In this document: positions 18,992 through 26,951 of the stretch, in pieces | Layout of the letters: each line of letters begins with the position of its first letter | Numbering within the stretch: the first letter of the stretch is position 1 | Source: Lactiplantibacillus plajomi | GTDB taxonomy: Bacteria; Bacillota; Bacilli; Lactobacillales; Lactobacillaceae | Length of the DNA: 49,529 bases | Direction of reading: 5' to 3' | NCBI RefSeq assembly: GCF_005405405.1 | Contig: NZ_BJDZ01000020.1 | Span: forward strand, 1-49,529 | Notes under the pieces: model-generated | Told to the model about the DNA's origin: nothing | Seen by the model: only the letters and a program-made list of their open reading frames with translations | Databases searched by the model: none | Translations under genes and position numbers: made by a program

Positions 18992-19291
18992 ATGGTCTTT
19001 GAAGTAAAGCCACGCCGGGCGTTGATCGTCCATATGAACTCAATGAAACAGGTGCGTCAGCTTAAGCGGTTTGGAATTATTCAGTACCAGTCGCGTAAGC
19101 AGCACTACGTTGTCCTGTACATGGATGAACCGCAAGTTGCCGCGGCGACGGCGAAGATTAATAAGTTGAACTTTGTTCGACGCGTCGAGCCGTCTTACCG
19201 GCCAGACGTTGCCATGAACTTTGGTGAACGGGTGGATCAGGGCTTTTTTAAGCCCGAAGACAAGTCGTTGCCAATCGATGATGAAGATTAA
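18992..19291 (+). CDS. YlbG family protein (UPF0298/DUF2129)
   Basis: A 99-aa protein with the family core RALIVHMNSMKQVRQLKRFG and KLNFVRRVEPSYRPDV. The function is unknown. It is nearly always placed just before rsmD and coaD in Firmicutes, as here. The ATG follows AGAGGTGA at 8 nt, a strong site. It is the first gene of a four-gene, tightly spaced unit ending in ylbL. Confidence 0.92.
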   Translation: MVFEVKPRRALIVHMNSMKQVRQLKRFGIIQYQSRKQHYVVLYMDEPQVAAATAKINKLNFVRRVEPSYRPDVAMNFGERVDQGFFKPEDKSLPIDDED

Positions 19292-19306
19292 GTTGGTGAA
19301 GTAAGT

Positions 19307-19873
19307 ATGCGCATTGTAGCAGGAGATTTCGGCGGTCGCCGTTTAAAAGCGGTCCCGGGAATGCAAACGCGACCGACGACCGATAAGGTCAAGGAAGCCG
19401 TTTTTAATATCATTGGACCGTACTTTGATGGCGGTCAGTCGCTCGATTTATTCGCGGGTAGTGGCGGACTAAGCATTGAAGCCGTTTCGCGTGGGATTGA
19501 CCGTGCCGTTTTGATTGACCGGCAGTACCAAGCGATTAAAACGATTAAGGATAATATTAGTGTCACCAAGGCACCGGACCGTTTTGAAGTCATCAAGGGC
19601 GACGCACAGCGGGTGTTAGACCGGTTAGCGGCGCAAGCCGAACGCTTCGACTTGGTCTTTTTAGACCCGCCGTACGCGAAACAGCAGATCGTTAAGGATA
19701 TTCAACGTTGTGATCAATTAAGGTTACTGAATCCGGGTTGCCGAATTATTTGTGAGACCGATACCCAGGCGAATTTGCCGACTGAACTACCCGGCTTTGA
19801 GCAGATTCGGGTACAGGATTACGGGATTACGGTAATTACGATTTATCAAAAGTTAGAAACGGGGGCTGACTAA
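19307..19873 (+). CDS. rsmD: 16S rRNA (guanine(966)-N(2))-methyltransferase RsmD
   Basis: SAM-dependent methyltransferase acting on G966 (E. coli numbering) of 16S rRNA. SAM motif I is DLFAGSGGL (47-55) and the catalytic tetrapeptide is DPPY (120-123). The 188-aa length is normal. The ribosome-binding site is weak (GGTGA), consistent with reading-through from ylbG 15 bp upstream. The stop codon overlaps the coaD start by one base. Confidence 0.95.
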   Translation: MRIVAGDFGGRRLKAVPGMQTRPTTDKVKEAVFNIIGPYFDGGQSLDLFAGSGGLSIEAVSRGIDRAVLIDRQYQAIKTIKDNISVTKAPDRFEVIKGDAQRVLDRLAAQAERFDLVFLDPPYAKQQIVKDIQRCDQLRLLNPGCRIICETDTQANLPTELPGFEQIRVQDYGITVITIYQKLETGAD

Positions 19874-20361
19874 TGACAACGGCAGTATTTCCAGGGAGCT
19901 TTGACCCGGTGACGCGCGGGCACGTTGATTTAATTCAACGGGCGAGTCACCTCGTGGACCACTTGATTGTTGCGGTGATGGTCAATACGAGTAAGCAGCC
20001 GTTATTTAGTATGCCGGAGAAAGTTGCCATGATTCAAGCCGAAGTTGCGGATCTACCGAACGTCACGGTGCAGGCGGCGACCGGACTGACGGTCGATTTT
20101 ATGGATCAAGTCGGGGCCACCGTTCTGATCCGCGGCCTTCGTAACGAACAGGATTTTGGCTATGAGCGCGACATCGCTTGGATGAACAAGTCGTTAAACG
20201 ACCACGTGGAGACGATTTTCATGATTGCCCGCCCGCCGTTTGCCTACTTCTCATCGAGTTTGATTAAAGAAATCGCCAAAATGGGTGCTGACGTATCAGA
20301 ATACGTACCGACCGCGGTTGCCCAGCAACTTCAGCAACGATTTAAGGCGCGCCGCTCATGA
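19873..20361 (+). CDS. coaD: Phosphopantetheine adenylyltransferase
   Basis: Penultimate step of coenzyme A synthesis: 4'-phosphopantetheine plus ATP to dephospho-CoA. Nucleotidyltransferase motif PGSFDPVTRGH (7-17, with the TxGH signature) and the C-terminal SSSLIKEIAKMG are present. It has 162 aa, as expected. It overlaps rsmD by one base and ylbL by four (ATGA), so the three are translationally coupled. Confidence 0.97.
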   Translation: MTTAVFPGSFDPVTRGHVDLIQRASHLVDHLIVAVMVNTSKQPLFSMPEKVAMIQAEVADLPNVTVQAATGLTVDFMDQVGATVLIRGLRNEQDFGYERDIAWMNKSLNDHVETIFMIARPPFAYFSSSLIKEIAKMGADVSEYVPTAVAQQLQQRFKARRS

Positions 20362-21392
20362 GACGCTGGTGGCGGCATTCTTGGAAGTGGCTGCTCGCGT
20401 TAGCCGTCATTGCGGTAGTGTTCTGGCTACCGTTACCGTATTACGTTGAGGGCCCGGGTAGTGCCGATAACTTAAAATCGTTTGTGACGGTCAAGCAGCA
20501 TCCGGATAAGCGGGCGGGTAAGTTTATGCTGACTTCGGTCGCCGTTGCCCGGGCGACCCCGGCACTGTGGTTGTATGGTCAACTTCATCCGCATTACGAC
20601 GTGGTTCCGAAGGATGAAATCGACGGTGGTCAGAACAACGCCACTTACGATAAAGTGCAAAAGTTTTATATGCAAAGTGCGATCAATGAAGCGATTGCGA
20701 CGGCCTACGCTGCGGCGGGGCAGTCTTACCAAAAAGATTATCAGGGGATTTACGTGCTGGCCGTTCAGGCTGACTCCAAGTTTAAGGGCCGCATTCAAGT
20801 CGGTGACACCATTACGAAAGTCAATGGTCGGCATTTTAAAAATGCCGCTGGTTATCAACGCTACATTGCGGCTCAAGGCGTTGGTCGGCAAGTTACGTTA
20901 ACCTATCGACATAACGGCAAGACCCGTCACGCCCAGGCACCGCTGGTTAAACTAGATAATCATAAAGCGGGAATCGGCGTTCAATTGACTGACAACGTCA
21001 AGGTGACGACGAAAGTTCCCGTGAAGGTCGATCCCGGTGAAATCGGCGGGCCGTCCGCGGGACTGATGTTTAGCTTGCAAATTTATCAGCAGCTGACTAA
21101 CCGTAATTTACGGCGTGGTCGTAAAATTGCGGGTACCGGGACGATTGCCGCTGACGGAACGGTCGGTGAAATCGGCGGGATCGACAAAAAGGTCGTGGCA
21201 GCGAACAAGGCGGGGGCAACCATTTTCTTTGCGCCCTACGTTAAGCCGACTAAGGCCCTCTTGGCACTAGAAGAACATCACCAGACTAACTATCAGCTCG
21301 CAAAGGCGACCGCCAAGCAAGTGGCGCCTAAGATGCGGGTCGTGCCGGTGACGTCGTTTAAACAAGCTGTCCATTATTTAGAAACTCACTAA
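20358..21392 (+). CDS. Membrane-anchored PDZ/Lon-type serine protease (YlbL/SepM family)
   Basis: A 344-aa protein with one N-terminal membrane segment (about 10-28), an extracytoplasmic PDZ domain (about 128-186) and a C-terminal S16 Lon-like protease domain. The catalytic dyad is visible: Ser233 in GGPSAGL and Lys278 in GGIDKKVVAANKAG. In streptococci the family member SepM trims a competence peptide; in Bacillus YlbL has been linked to cell-division control. Which applies here is unknown. Last gene of the unit, followed by a terminator. The competence genes start 80 bp downstream. Confidence 0.92.
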   Translation: MRRWWRHSWKWLLALAVIAVVFWLPLPYYVEGPGSADNLKSFVTVKQHPDKRAGKFMLTSVAVARATPALWLYGQLHPHYDVVPKDEIDGGQNNATYDKVQKFYMQSAINEAIATAYAAAGQSYQKDYQGIYVLAVQADSKFKGRIQVGDTITKVNGRHFKNAAGYQRYIAAQGVGRQVTLTYRHNGKTRHAQAPLVKLDNHKAGIGVQLTDNVKVTTKVPVKVDPGEIGGPSAGLMFSLQIYQQLTNRNLRRGRKIAGTGTIAADGTVGEIGGIDKKVVAANKAGATIFFAPYVKPTKALLALEEHHQTNYQLAKATAKQVAPKMRVVPVTSFKQAVHYLETH

Positions 21393-21423
21393 AAGATTGT
21401 GACGAAAGTCCAATCTTTTTTTT
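21391..21423 (+). terminator. Terminator after the PDZ protease gene
   Basis: AAAAGATTG and CAATCTTTT with an 11-nt loop, then T. It overlaps the stop codon of the protease gene by two bases. Confidence 0.85.
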
Positions 21424-21474
21424 CGCGAAATTAGTCCCCCGTTACGGAATTAGGTAGTGATAGGAGGGATTAAG

Positions 21475-22134
21475 ATGATCGAAGAAGCGTGGGAATGGAT
21501 TCAGCAACATTTACGGTTGGCGCTCGGATTAGCCGTGGTGATGTTACTGGGCGTGGGGACGATTTGGTGGTTGGGTCGGCCGACCCCGGCTAGTTTAGGT
21601 ATTGGTGAGCCGGCGTTAGCCGCTGATCAAGCAGCGGGACTGGCTGCCAAACCACGGCCAACGCGGGCAAATCGTCAGCTAGAAACGAGTGGTCCCCTAT
21701 ACGTCGACGTGAAGGGGGCGGTGCGTCAACCGGGGCTTTATCAGGTGCAAGCACGGATGCGGGTGGCGGACGTGATTAAGCTGGCCGGCGGGTTATTGGC
21801 GCAGGCTGACCAACGCCAGGTCAACCTGGCCGCTAAGTTAACCGACCAGCAGGTGGTGTACGTTCCGGTTAAGGGGGAGACCCCACCCGCCGGCCTGGTG
21901 ACGTCCGGTCCGGTCACGGCCACCGCCGGGAGCAACGCGCAACAACGGGTCAACTTGAATACTGCCGACGTTGCGGCTTTCCAGACGTTGAGCGGCATCG
22001 GGGCGAAGAAAGCCCAAAAAATCGTTGATTATCGCCAACAGCACGGGCCCTTTAAACGGGTCGAAGACTTACAACAAGTTTCGGGATTCGGTGCTAAAAC
22101 GATTGCAAAGTTTAAGGACCAACTGTCCGTCTAG
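21475..22134 (+). CDS. comEA: Competence DNA receptor ComEA
   Basis: Membrane-anchored DNA-binding protein for transformation. A membrane segment (about 14-34), an SLBB-type domain (about 70-130, LYVDVKGAVRQPGLY) and a C-terminal helix-hairpin-helix pair (about 155-219, NLNTADVAAFQTLSGIG and VSGFG) are in the normal order. It has 219 aa. ATG 21475 follows GGAGGG at 7 nt. No ComK or ComX/sigma-H box was recognised upstream. Confidence 0.95.
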   Translation: MIEEAWEWIQQHLRLALGLAVVMLLGVGTIWWLGRPTPASLGIGEPALAADQAAGLAAKPRPTRANRQLETSGPLYVDVKGAVRQPGLYQVQARMRVADVIKLAGGLLAQADQRQVNLAAKLTDQQVVYVPVKGETPPAGLVTSGPVTATAGSNAQQRVNLNTADVAAFQTLSGIGAKKAQKIVDYRQQHGPFKRVEDLQQVSGFGAKTIAKFKDQLSV

Positions 22135-22151
22135 TTCCAATTAGTGGAATT

Positions 22152-22160
22152 TGGTATACT
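22152..22160 (+). promoter_or_regulatory. Extended -10 promoter of comEB
   Basis: TGG-TATACT is a near-perfect extended -10 in the 53-bp gap between comEA and comEB, suggesting that comEB (a nucleotide enzyme) can be expressed independently of competence. Confidence 0.55.
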
Positions 22161-22187
22161 ACTGTCATTGAAAGTGAGGCAACGATT

Positions 22188-22673
22188 ATGAAAGATCAAC
22201 GAATTGCGTGGGATCAGTATTTTATGATGCAGGCGGTGCTATTATCGACACGGAGTACCTGTGAACGCCTATCGGTGGGGGCAACGATTGTCCGCGATAA
22301 GCGAATCATTGCGGGTGGCTATAACGGCTCGGTTGCGGGCGACGTCCACTGTATTGATGAGGGGTGTTACTTGGTTGACGGACACTGTGTCCGGACGATT
22401 CACGCCGAAATGAACGCAATTTTACAGTGTGCAAAGTTTGGGGCGGCGACCGATGGTGCTGAGATTTACGTGACCGATTTTCCGTGTTTACAATGCACGA
22501 AGATGTTATTGCAGGCGGGAATTACCAAGATTCATTACTTACGTAACTATCACAACGACGCCTACGCGATGGGCCTGATTAAGCGTAAGCACGTTGCGTT
22601 GCAACAAGTTAAGTTTGACCAATCAGATTTAGATAAGTTAGGACTGGACCACGTTTTATTGAATGATCATTAA
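22188..22673 (+). CDS. comEB: ComE operon protein 2, deoxycytidylate deaminase family
   Basis: Zn-dependent dCMP deaminase fold. Catalytic HAE (72-74, zinc ligand His72, proton shuttle Glu74) and PCLQC (99-103, ligands Cys100 and Cys103) are intact, so it should convert dCMP to dUMP. Additional conserved Cys/His (C55, C60, H66, C67) match the second metal site of dCMP deaminases. It has 161 aa. The stop codon overlaps the comEC start. Its role in DNA uptake is doubtful in B. subtilis. Confidence 0.94.
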   Translation: MKDQRIAWDQYFMMQAVLLSTRSTCERLSVGATIVRDKRIIAGGYNGSVAGDVHCIDEGCYLVDGHCVRTIHAEMNAILQCAKFGAATDGAEIYVTDFPCLQCTKMLLQAGITKIHYLRNYHNDAYAMGLIKRKHVALQQVKFDQSDLDKLGLDHVLLNDH

Positions 22674-24961
22674 TGAGAACGGCCTTTTTTGCGGCGGTTG
22701 CGACCGGGTTACTCAGTAGTTGGTTGGTTGGCCACCAGTGGGTCGCGGCTGGACTGTTAGGCCTGTGGTTAGCCCGGATCGTGGCGCTTAAAAGTCGGCA
22801 GTGTCTGATCGTGACGGTACTGCTACTGATTGGTCTCGGAAGTTGGTTTCATTGGCAAAATCAGCGTTTTGAGCGGATTAGTCGGGAAAGTCCCCGCCAA
22901 GTCCATGTCCAGCTGGGCGTTCAGCCGGACGCGGTGACGCTCCGGGGCGGCCAGTTTCAATTAACGGGCCGGTCGTTGCGTTACGGAAAATTGCGAGTGT
23001 TGGGCCGGCTGACAACGGTTGGACAGAAGCGCCAACTTAATCAACTACGTGGACGGAGCCGCTGGCTGGTTCAAGGAACGCTATCACCAATCCCGCCACC
23101 AACGAATCCTGGCCAGTTTGACGCGCCGAGTTATTATCGTAGTCAGCGGATCTATCGGCAACTGCAAATTGAGCGGATTCAAGCCGTAACGGCGGCCCCT
23201 CGGGGTGGCTTGTTAGGGTGGTTGGACGCAATCCACCAGGTCCGGCAGTCGTTTTTTCGCCAAACGCAACGCTTGCCAGCGACGCTAAGGCTGTACGCCA
23301 CCAGTTTGCTAATTGGGCTACGCCCCGCTGATTTCCAACAACGGATGGCCGGAATTCAACGACTGGGACTGTTATACTTATTTAGTTTGTCTGGGATGCA
23401 CGTTTTACTGTTTATTAAAGCCTTGCGCTGGGGCTTGATTCGCTGCCGGTTGAGTGCGCAGACGGTGGACTTGTGGCTATTAGTGAGTTTACCAGTCTAC
23501 CTGATTCTCGGTGGTGGGGCGGATAGTCTCCGACGTGCAGTCATAACGGTTGCCTTAATGATTATGAGTCGCCTGGTCACAAAACGCCCTCAAAGCGCCT
23601 TAGTGGGTTGGAGCGTTGCTTTATTAATGGGGTTAGCCGTAAACCCGTTAGTGCTATTGCAACTGGGCGGTCAGTTGAGTTACGGGTTAGCCCTCTTACT
23701 GATGTTGAGAACAACTCCCTCGGTTTGGGGCCTGGCTTGGCGCATTCAGTTACTGAGTTTGCCGGTTTTACTGACGGCGACGGGGCAGTGGCACGTTTTG
23801 ACCTTGCTGTTAAGTTTATTAGTGGCTCCGGTATTTAGTTGGGGACTATTACCCGTGACCGTTATCGGCGCTAGTTGGGGGCTGTTCAACCCGGTGGTTG
23901 CTGCCGGGTGTGATCGGCTATTAGCTGGGTTTCAAGCGTTAGTTGCAGCCGTGGCGAGTTGGCCGGGAACGTTAATTTTCGGACAGCCACCGGTGCTAAT
24001 GGCTTGGGGTCTGGCACTCCTGAGCTTAGCGGCATTAAAAACGCCGCGGCGTTGGTTGAAATGGCTAGTGGTGGCGTACGCGGTTAGTTGGTTGATAATT
24101 CGGTTTCCGTTGCGGGGAGCCGTTCAGTTTATTGACATCGGTCAGGGTGATTCGATTTTGATCCGGCAGCCGTTTAACCGGCGGGTCAGCTTGATTGATA
24201 CGGGTGGTCGGTTAACGATTCCCCGTCCTACTTGGCAACGCGACGGGACCCCATTCCGGCCGCGGGTCGCAACGGTGACGGTGAATTATTTGCACCGACT
24301 GGGCATCACCCACCTGGATACGGTGTACTTGTCCCATAAGGACGTTGACCATATCGGGGACTTGGGGGCGTTATTACAACTGATGCCGGTCAGACGACTG
24401 GTCGTTCCCGCGGGGATGGCGGGGCTGCCTAAATTCCGGCGGTTACTGACCAGTCACCCGGCGCCACCGGTGCTTGAAGCGGTGGCCGGGATGCAATTCG
24501 ATGATGGCCTGACGGCGGTACACCCGTTTCACCGCGGGCGGGCCGAAAATCAGGACTCGTTAGTTTTGACCGGCCGGTTTGGTGGCCAACGCTTCTTATT
24601 TACCGGCGATTTAGACCGGGCGGGGGAACGGGCAATTACAAGCCGCTACCCCGCTTTACGAGTTGACGTGTTAAAATTAGGACATCACGGCAGTAAGACG
24701 GCTTCGGATCCCCAAACCTTAAACCGTTGGGGCGTCCGTTACGGGATTTTATCGGTTGGGCGCCATAATCGTTACGGGCACCCCAATCTGGAAACCCTCA
24801 CGACCCTGCGCTCATTGAACGTCCATACTTATTCAACTGCATTGCAGGGGATGGTGACTTACTGGTTCGGTGCTGGCCGCGCCGCTGCTTGGCAAACATT
24901 TTTGAAAGAAGGTAATTATTATCAACGTACAACAAGCCCTAACAACCATTCGCAAGGGTGA
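22673..24961 (+). CDS. comEC: DNA internalisation competence protein ComEC/Rec2
   Basis: Polytopic channel protein that moves single-stranded DNA across the membrane. An N-terminal two-segment membrane region and OB-like domain (DUF4131), the central Competence domain with many hydrophobic helices (about 190-475) and a C-terminal metallo-beta-lactamase-like domain (IDIGQGDSILI, SHKDVDHIG with His555/Asp557/Asp559/His560, LGHHGSKTAS) are all present and complete. It has 762 aa, normal. It overlaps comEB by one base and holA by about 41 bp. Complete comEA/EC suggests the DNA-uptake route is not decayed. Confidence 0.95.
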   Translation: MRTAFFAAVATGLLSSWLVGHQWVAAGLLGLWLARIVALKSRQCLIVTVLLLIGLGSWFHWQNQRFERISRESPRQVHVQLGVQPDAVTLRGGQFQLTGRSLRYGKLRVLGRLTTVGQKRQLNQLRGRSRWLVQGTLSPIPPPTNPGQFDAPSYYRSQRIYRQLQIERIQAVTAAPRGGLLGWLDAIHQVRQSFFRQTQRLPATLRLYATSLLIGLRPADFQQRMAGIQRLGLLYLFSLSGMHVLLFIKALRWGLIRCRLSAQTVDLWLLVSLPVYLILGGGADSLRRAVITVALMIMSRLVTKRPQSALVGWSVALLMGLAVNPLVLLQLGGQLSYGLALLLMLRTTPSVWGLAWRIQLLSLPVLLTATGQWHVLTLLLSLLVAPVFSWGLLPVTVIGASWGLFNPVVAAGCDRLLAGFQALVAAVASWPGTLIFGQPPVLMAWGLALLSLAALKTPRRWLKWLVVAYAVSWLIIRFPLRGAVQFIDIGQGDSILIRQPFNRRVSLIDTGGRLTIPRPTWQRDGTPFRPRVATVTVNYLHRLGITHLDTVYLSHKDVDHIGDLGALLQLMPVRRLVVPAGMAGLPKFRRLLTSHPAPPVLEAVAGMQFDDGLTAVHPFHRGRAENQDSLVLTGRFGGQRFLFTGDLDRAGERAITSRYPALRVDVLKLGHHGSKTASDPQTLNRWGVRYGILSVGRHNRYGHPNLETLTTLRSLNVHTYSTALQGMVTYWFGAGRAAAWQTFLKEGNYYQRTTSPNNHSQG

Positions 24962-25961
24962 TTTAGCGTCCATTTACGTGATCTTAGGGACTGTCGATTA
25001 CCTGGCCGACCAACTTAAAGCAGCGTTACTTCAAAATATTCCGAGCGAGGAACGCACTATGAACGTCGGTAGCTACGATATGGAAACGACGCCGGTTGCC
25101 GTGGCGCTTGACGATGCCATGTCAGCGCCTTTCTTTGGTGAACGCCGCTTGGTTTACGTCAACCATCCGTACTTCTTGACGGGTGAGCATTCCAAGGCGA
25201 AAGTCGATCACGATTTGGACGCCCTGCAACGCTACTTCGAGCATCCCGAACCGAGTACGGTCCTCGTTCTAATGGCACCGTACGAGAAGTTAGACGCCCG
25301 TAAGAAACTAGTTAAAACCTTAAAAAAGCAGGCTGAAATGATCGACGTGAATCGGGTTTCGGAGCAGGAGACCCGTCAATACGTTCAGACGGCGCTCGCA
25401 GCTAAAAAAATTTCAATTGATGCGGATGCCCTGCAGGAGCTTTTCAACCGGACCGATGGGCAGCTAGGTCTGATCATGGGGCAACTCCCGAAACTGATGA
25501 TTTACGCCGCCCAGTCGCAACGAATTGATCTAGCGGCGGTTGAAGCCCTGGTCACGAAGTCGTTGACCCAAAACGTGTTCGATCTGGTGAACGACGTTTT
25601 ACGGTACCATACGCGCGCAGCGGTGGAGCTTTATCACGATTTAGTGGCGGCACAGGAAGCGCCGCTTAAAATTAACGCAATTTTACTGGGTCAGTTCCGA
25701 CTGTTGTTACAAGTCAAAATACTGGCACGGGCGGGTTATAGTCAGGGAAGTCTGGCAAGCACGCTAAAGGTCCACCCGTACCGGGTTAAGTTAGCCCTGC
25801 AAACGGTCCGTCATTTTGACCAAGCGGCTTTGCGCGCGGCCTACATGGGGCTGTTGAAGACGGAAGTGCAAATGAAGACGACCCAGCGTGATCCGGAATT
25901 ATTATTTGAATTATTTATGGTCCAATTTGTTAATGAACGGCGGACGGTTGCCGCCCGCTAG
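24921..25961 (+). CDS. holA: DNA polymerase III subunit delta, with an apparent non-canonical ATC start
   Basis: Clamp-loader delta subunit, which opens the sliding clamp. The body (ERTMNVGSYDMETTPVAVAL, PFFGERRLVYVNHPYFL) is typical of Firmicute HolA/YqeN. Homology extends upstream of the first canonical start (GTG 24978): INVQQALTTIRKGDLASIYV reads in frame and matches the usual first helix and strand. Between the in-frame stop at 24903 and 24978 there is no ATG, GTG or TTG. AAGGT lies 7 nt before ATC 24921 and 4 nt before ATT 24918, so I infer initiation at ATC (or ATT), giving 346 aa, the usual length. A GTG start would give 327 aa and lose the first helix and most of the first strand. 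The 5' end overlaps comEC. Confidence 0.85.
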   Translation: MNVQQALTTIRKGDLASIYVILGTVDYLADQLKAALLQNIPSEERTMNVGSYDMETTPVAVALDDAMSAPFFGERRLVYVNHPYFLTGEHSKAKVDHDLDALQRYFEHPEPSTVLVLMAPYEKLDARKKLVKTLKKQAEMIDVNRVSEQETRQYVQTALAAKKISIDADALQELFNRTDGQLGLIMGQLPKLMIYAAQSQRIDLAAVEALVTKSLTQNVFDLVNDVLRYHTRAAVELYHDLVAAQEAPLKINAILLGQFRLLLQVKILARAGYSQGSLASTLKVHPYRVKLALQTVRHFDQAALRAAYMGLLKTEVQMKTTQRDPELLFELFMVQFVNERRTVAAR

Positions 25962-25963
25962 TC

Positions 25964-26015
25964 AAAAAAAATCGGGTCACCGTGGTTTTGAAACTCACGG
26001 TGACCCGATTTTTTT
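25964..26015. terminator. Bidirectional terminator between holA and rpsT
   Basis: ATCGGGTCACCGTG pairs perfectly with CACGGTGACCCGAT across an 11-nt loop, with an A-run before and a T-run after. Confidence 0.93.
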
Positions 26016-26029
26016 GGTCATGAGGGTAT

Positions 26030-26058
26030 AAAAAAACTCCATCGCTAAGCTCAGGAGT
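26030..26058 (-). terminator. rpsT terminator
   Basis: On the minus strand ACTCC and GGAGT enclose a 13-nt loop and are followed by TTTTTTT, ten bases after the rpsT stop. Confidence 0.7.
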
Positions 26059-26067
26059 TAAATGACA

Positions 26068-26322
26068 TTACTTGGCGTAACGTACGGCCATACGTGACTT
26101 GTCACGAGAAGCCTTGTTACGTTTGATAAGACCCTTGGAAGCGGCCTTGTCAACGGCACTTACGGCAGCTAAGTATAATTCTTCGACGTTGTCGGCGCCA
26201 GCAGTTTTAGCATTTTCGAATTTTTTAACAGCAGTACGCATTGCGCTCAATTGAGCAGTGTTACGGGCGTTTGCCTTATTGTTTGTTTTCACGCGTTCAA
26301 TAGCGGATTTGATAATTGGCAT
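26068..26322 (-). CDS. rpsT: 30S ribosomal protein S20
   Basis: 84-aa, very basic, binds 16S rRNA in the body of the small subunit. The sequence [20 protein letters not shown] is typical. I choose ATG 26322, where GGAGGTGA is 5 nt upstream; a further in-frame ATG at 26340 lies before that site and is not used. Monocistronic, divergent from rpsO. Confidence 0.97.
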   Translation of the reverse strand: MPIIKSAIERVKTNNKANARNTAQLSAMRTAVKKFENAKTAGADNVEELYLAAVSAVDKAASKGLIKRNKASRDKSRMAVRYAK

Positions 26323-26356
26323 CAGATTCACCTCCATCATTTTTTCAACAAATGCT

Positions 26357-26385
26357 ATTATACATAAGCCCTAGCCTGAATGCAA
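26357..26385 (-). promoter_or_regulatory. rpsT promoter
   Basis: On the minus strand TTGCAT and a consensus TATAAT, spacer 17 bp. Confidence 0.8.
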
Positions 26386-26426
26386 CAGTTATGTGTAAAG
26401 TAATTTATCTTGATATGCGTTCGAGC

Positions 26427-26455
26427 TTGCTTTTTAAACGTTTGTTTGCTAGACT
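26427..26455 (+). promoter_or_regulatory. rpsO promoter
   Basis: TTGCTT and TAGACT, spacer 17 bp. The predicted start near 26462 leaves a leader of about 88 nt. Confidence 0.65.
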
Positions 26456-26476
26456 ATTTTAAGTGTTCAGCAACCC

Positions 26477-26519
26477 TTTACTTAGTTTACCGCGCACCAC
26501 CGACGATTTACTCAGTTTA
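26477..26519 (+). repeat. Direct repeat in the rpsO leader
   Basis: TTTACTTAGTTTA (26477-26489) and TTTACTCAGTTTA (26507-26519) differ at one base and are 30 nt apart. They lie in the 5' leader of the S15 mRNA, where autoregulatory S15-binding structures are known in other bacteria. Confidence 0.6.
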
Positions 26520-26549
26520 GGGCAATTATTGGAAAGGTGGTTGAAACAC

Positions 26550-26819
26550 ATGGCAATTTCACGCGAAAAGAAGACGGAACTTATTAATAAGTATGGCCGT
26601 CACGAAGGCGACACTGGTTCTGTTGAAGTTCAAGTTGCGGTCTTAACTGAAGACATCAACGAATTGAACGAACATATCCGGGTTCACAAGAAGGATTTCC
26701 ATTCACAACGTGGGTTGATGAAGAAAATCGGTCATCGTCGTAACTTATTAGCTTACCTTCGTAAAGAAGACGTTAACCGTTACCGCGATTTGATCAAGAG
26801 CCTTGGTCTTCGTCGTTAA
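26550..26819 (+). CDS. rpsO: 30S ribosomal protein S15
   Basis: 89 aa, the exact family length, binding the central domain of 16S r[23 protein letters not shown] and [13 protein letters not shown] are typical. ATG 26550 follows GGAAAGGTGG at a normal distance. A longer in-frame reading from 26463 covers the leader and has no ribosome-binding site. The leader carries a 13-nt direct repeat, consistent with autoregulation of translation (inferred). Confidence 0.97.
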   Translation: MAISREKKTELINKYGRHEGDTGSVEVQVAVLTEDINELNEHIRVHKKDFHSQRGLMKKIGHRRNLLAYLRKEDVNRYRDLIKSLGLRR

Positions 26820-26833
26820 TATCGATTATCGGA

Positions 26834-26862
26834 AGAACTGCCGTTACGGCGGTTCTTTTTTT
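26834..26862 (+). terminator. rpsO terminator
   Basis: AGAACTGCCG, loop TTA, CGGCGGTTCT, then seven T. Confidence 0.92.
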
Positions 26863-26951
26863 ATGCTTACAAAAATAATACATAAACTTCATCAAGCCCA
26901 AACGGTTGTTCGCTATACTGACATCGTAAATGATTATTTGGGGGAGTAGTA

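Noticed and set aside
22135-22150. Terminator between comEA and comEB
   Set aside because: TTCCA/TGGAA is only 5 bp and has no T-run; it overlaps the promoter region of comEB.
24921-24980. Frameshift or truncation of holA
   Set aside because: The upstream homology is in the same frame as the rest, with no stop or shift, so a rare start codon explains the data better.
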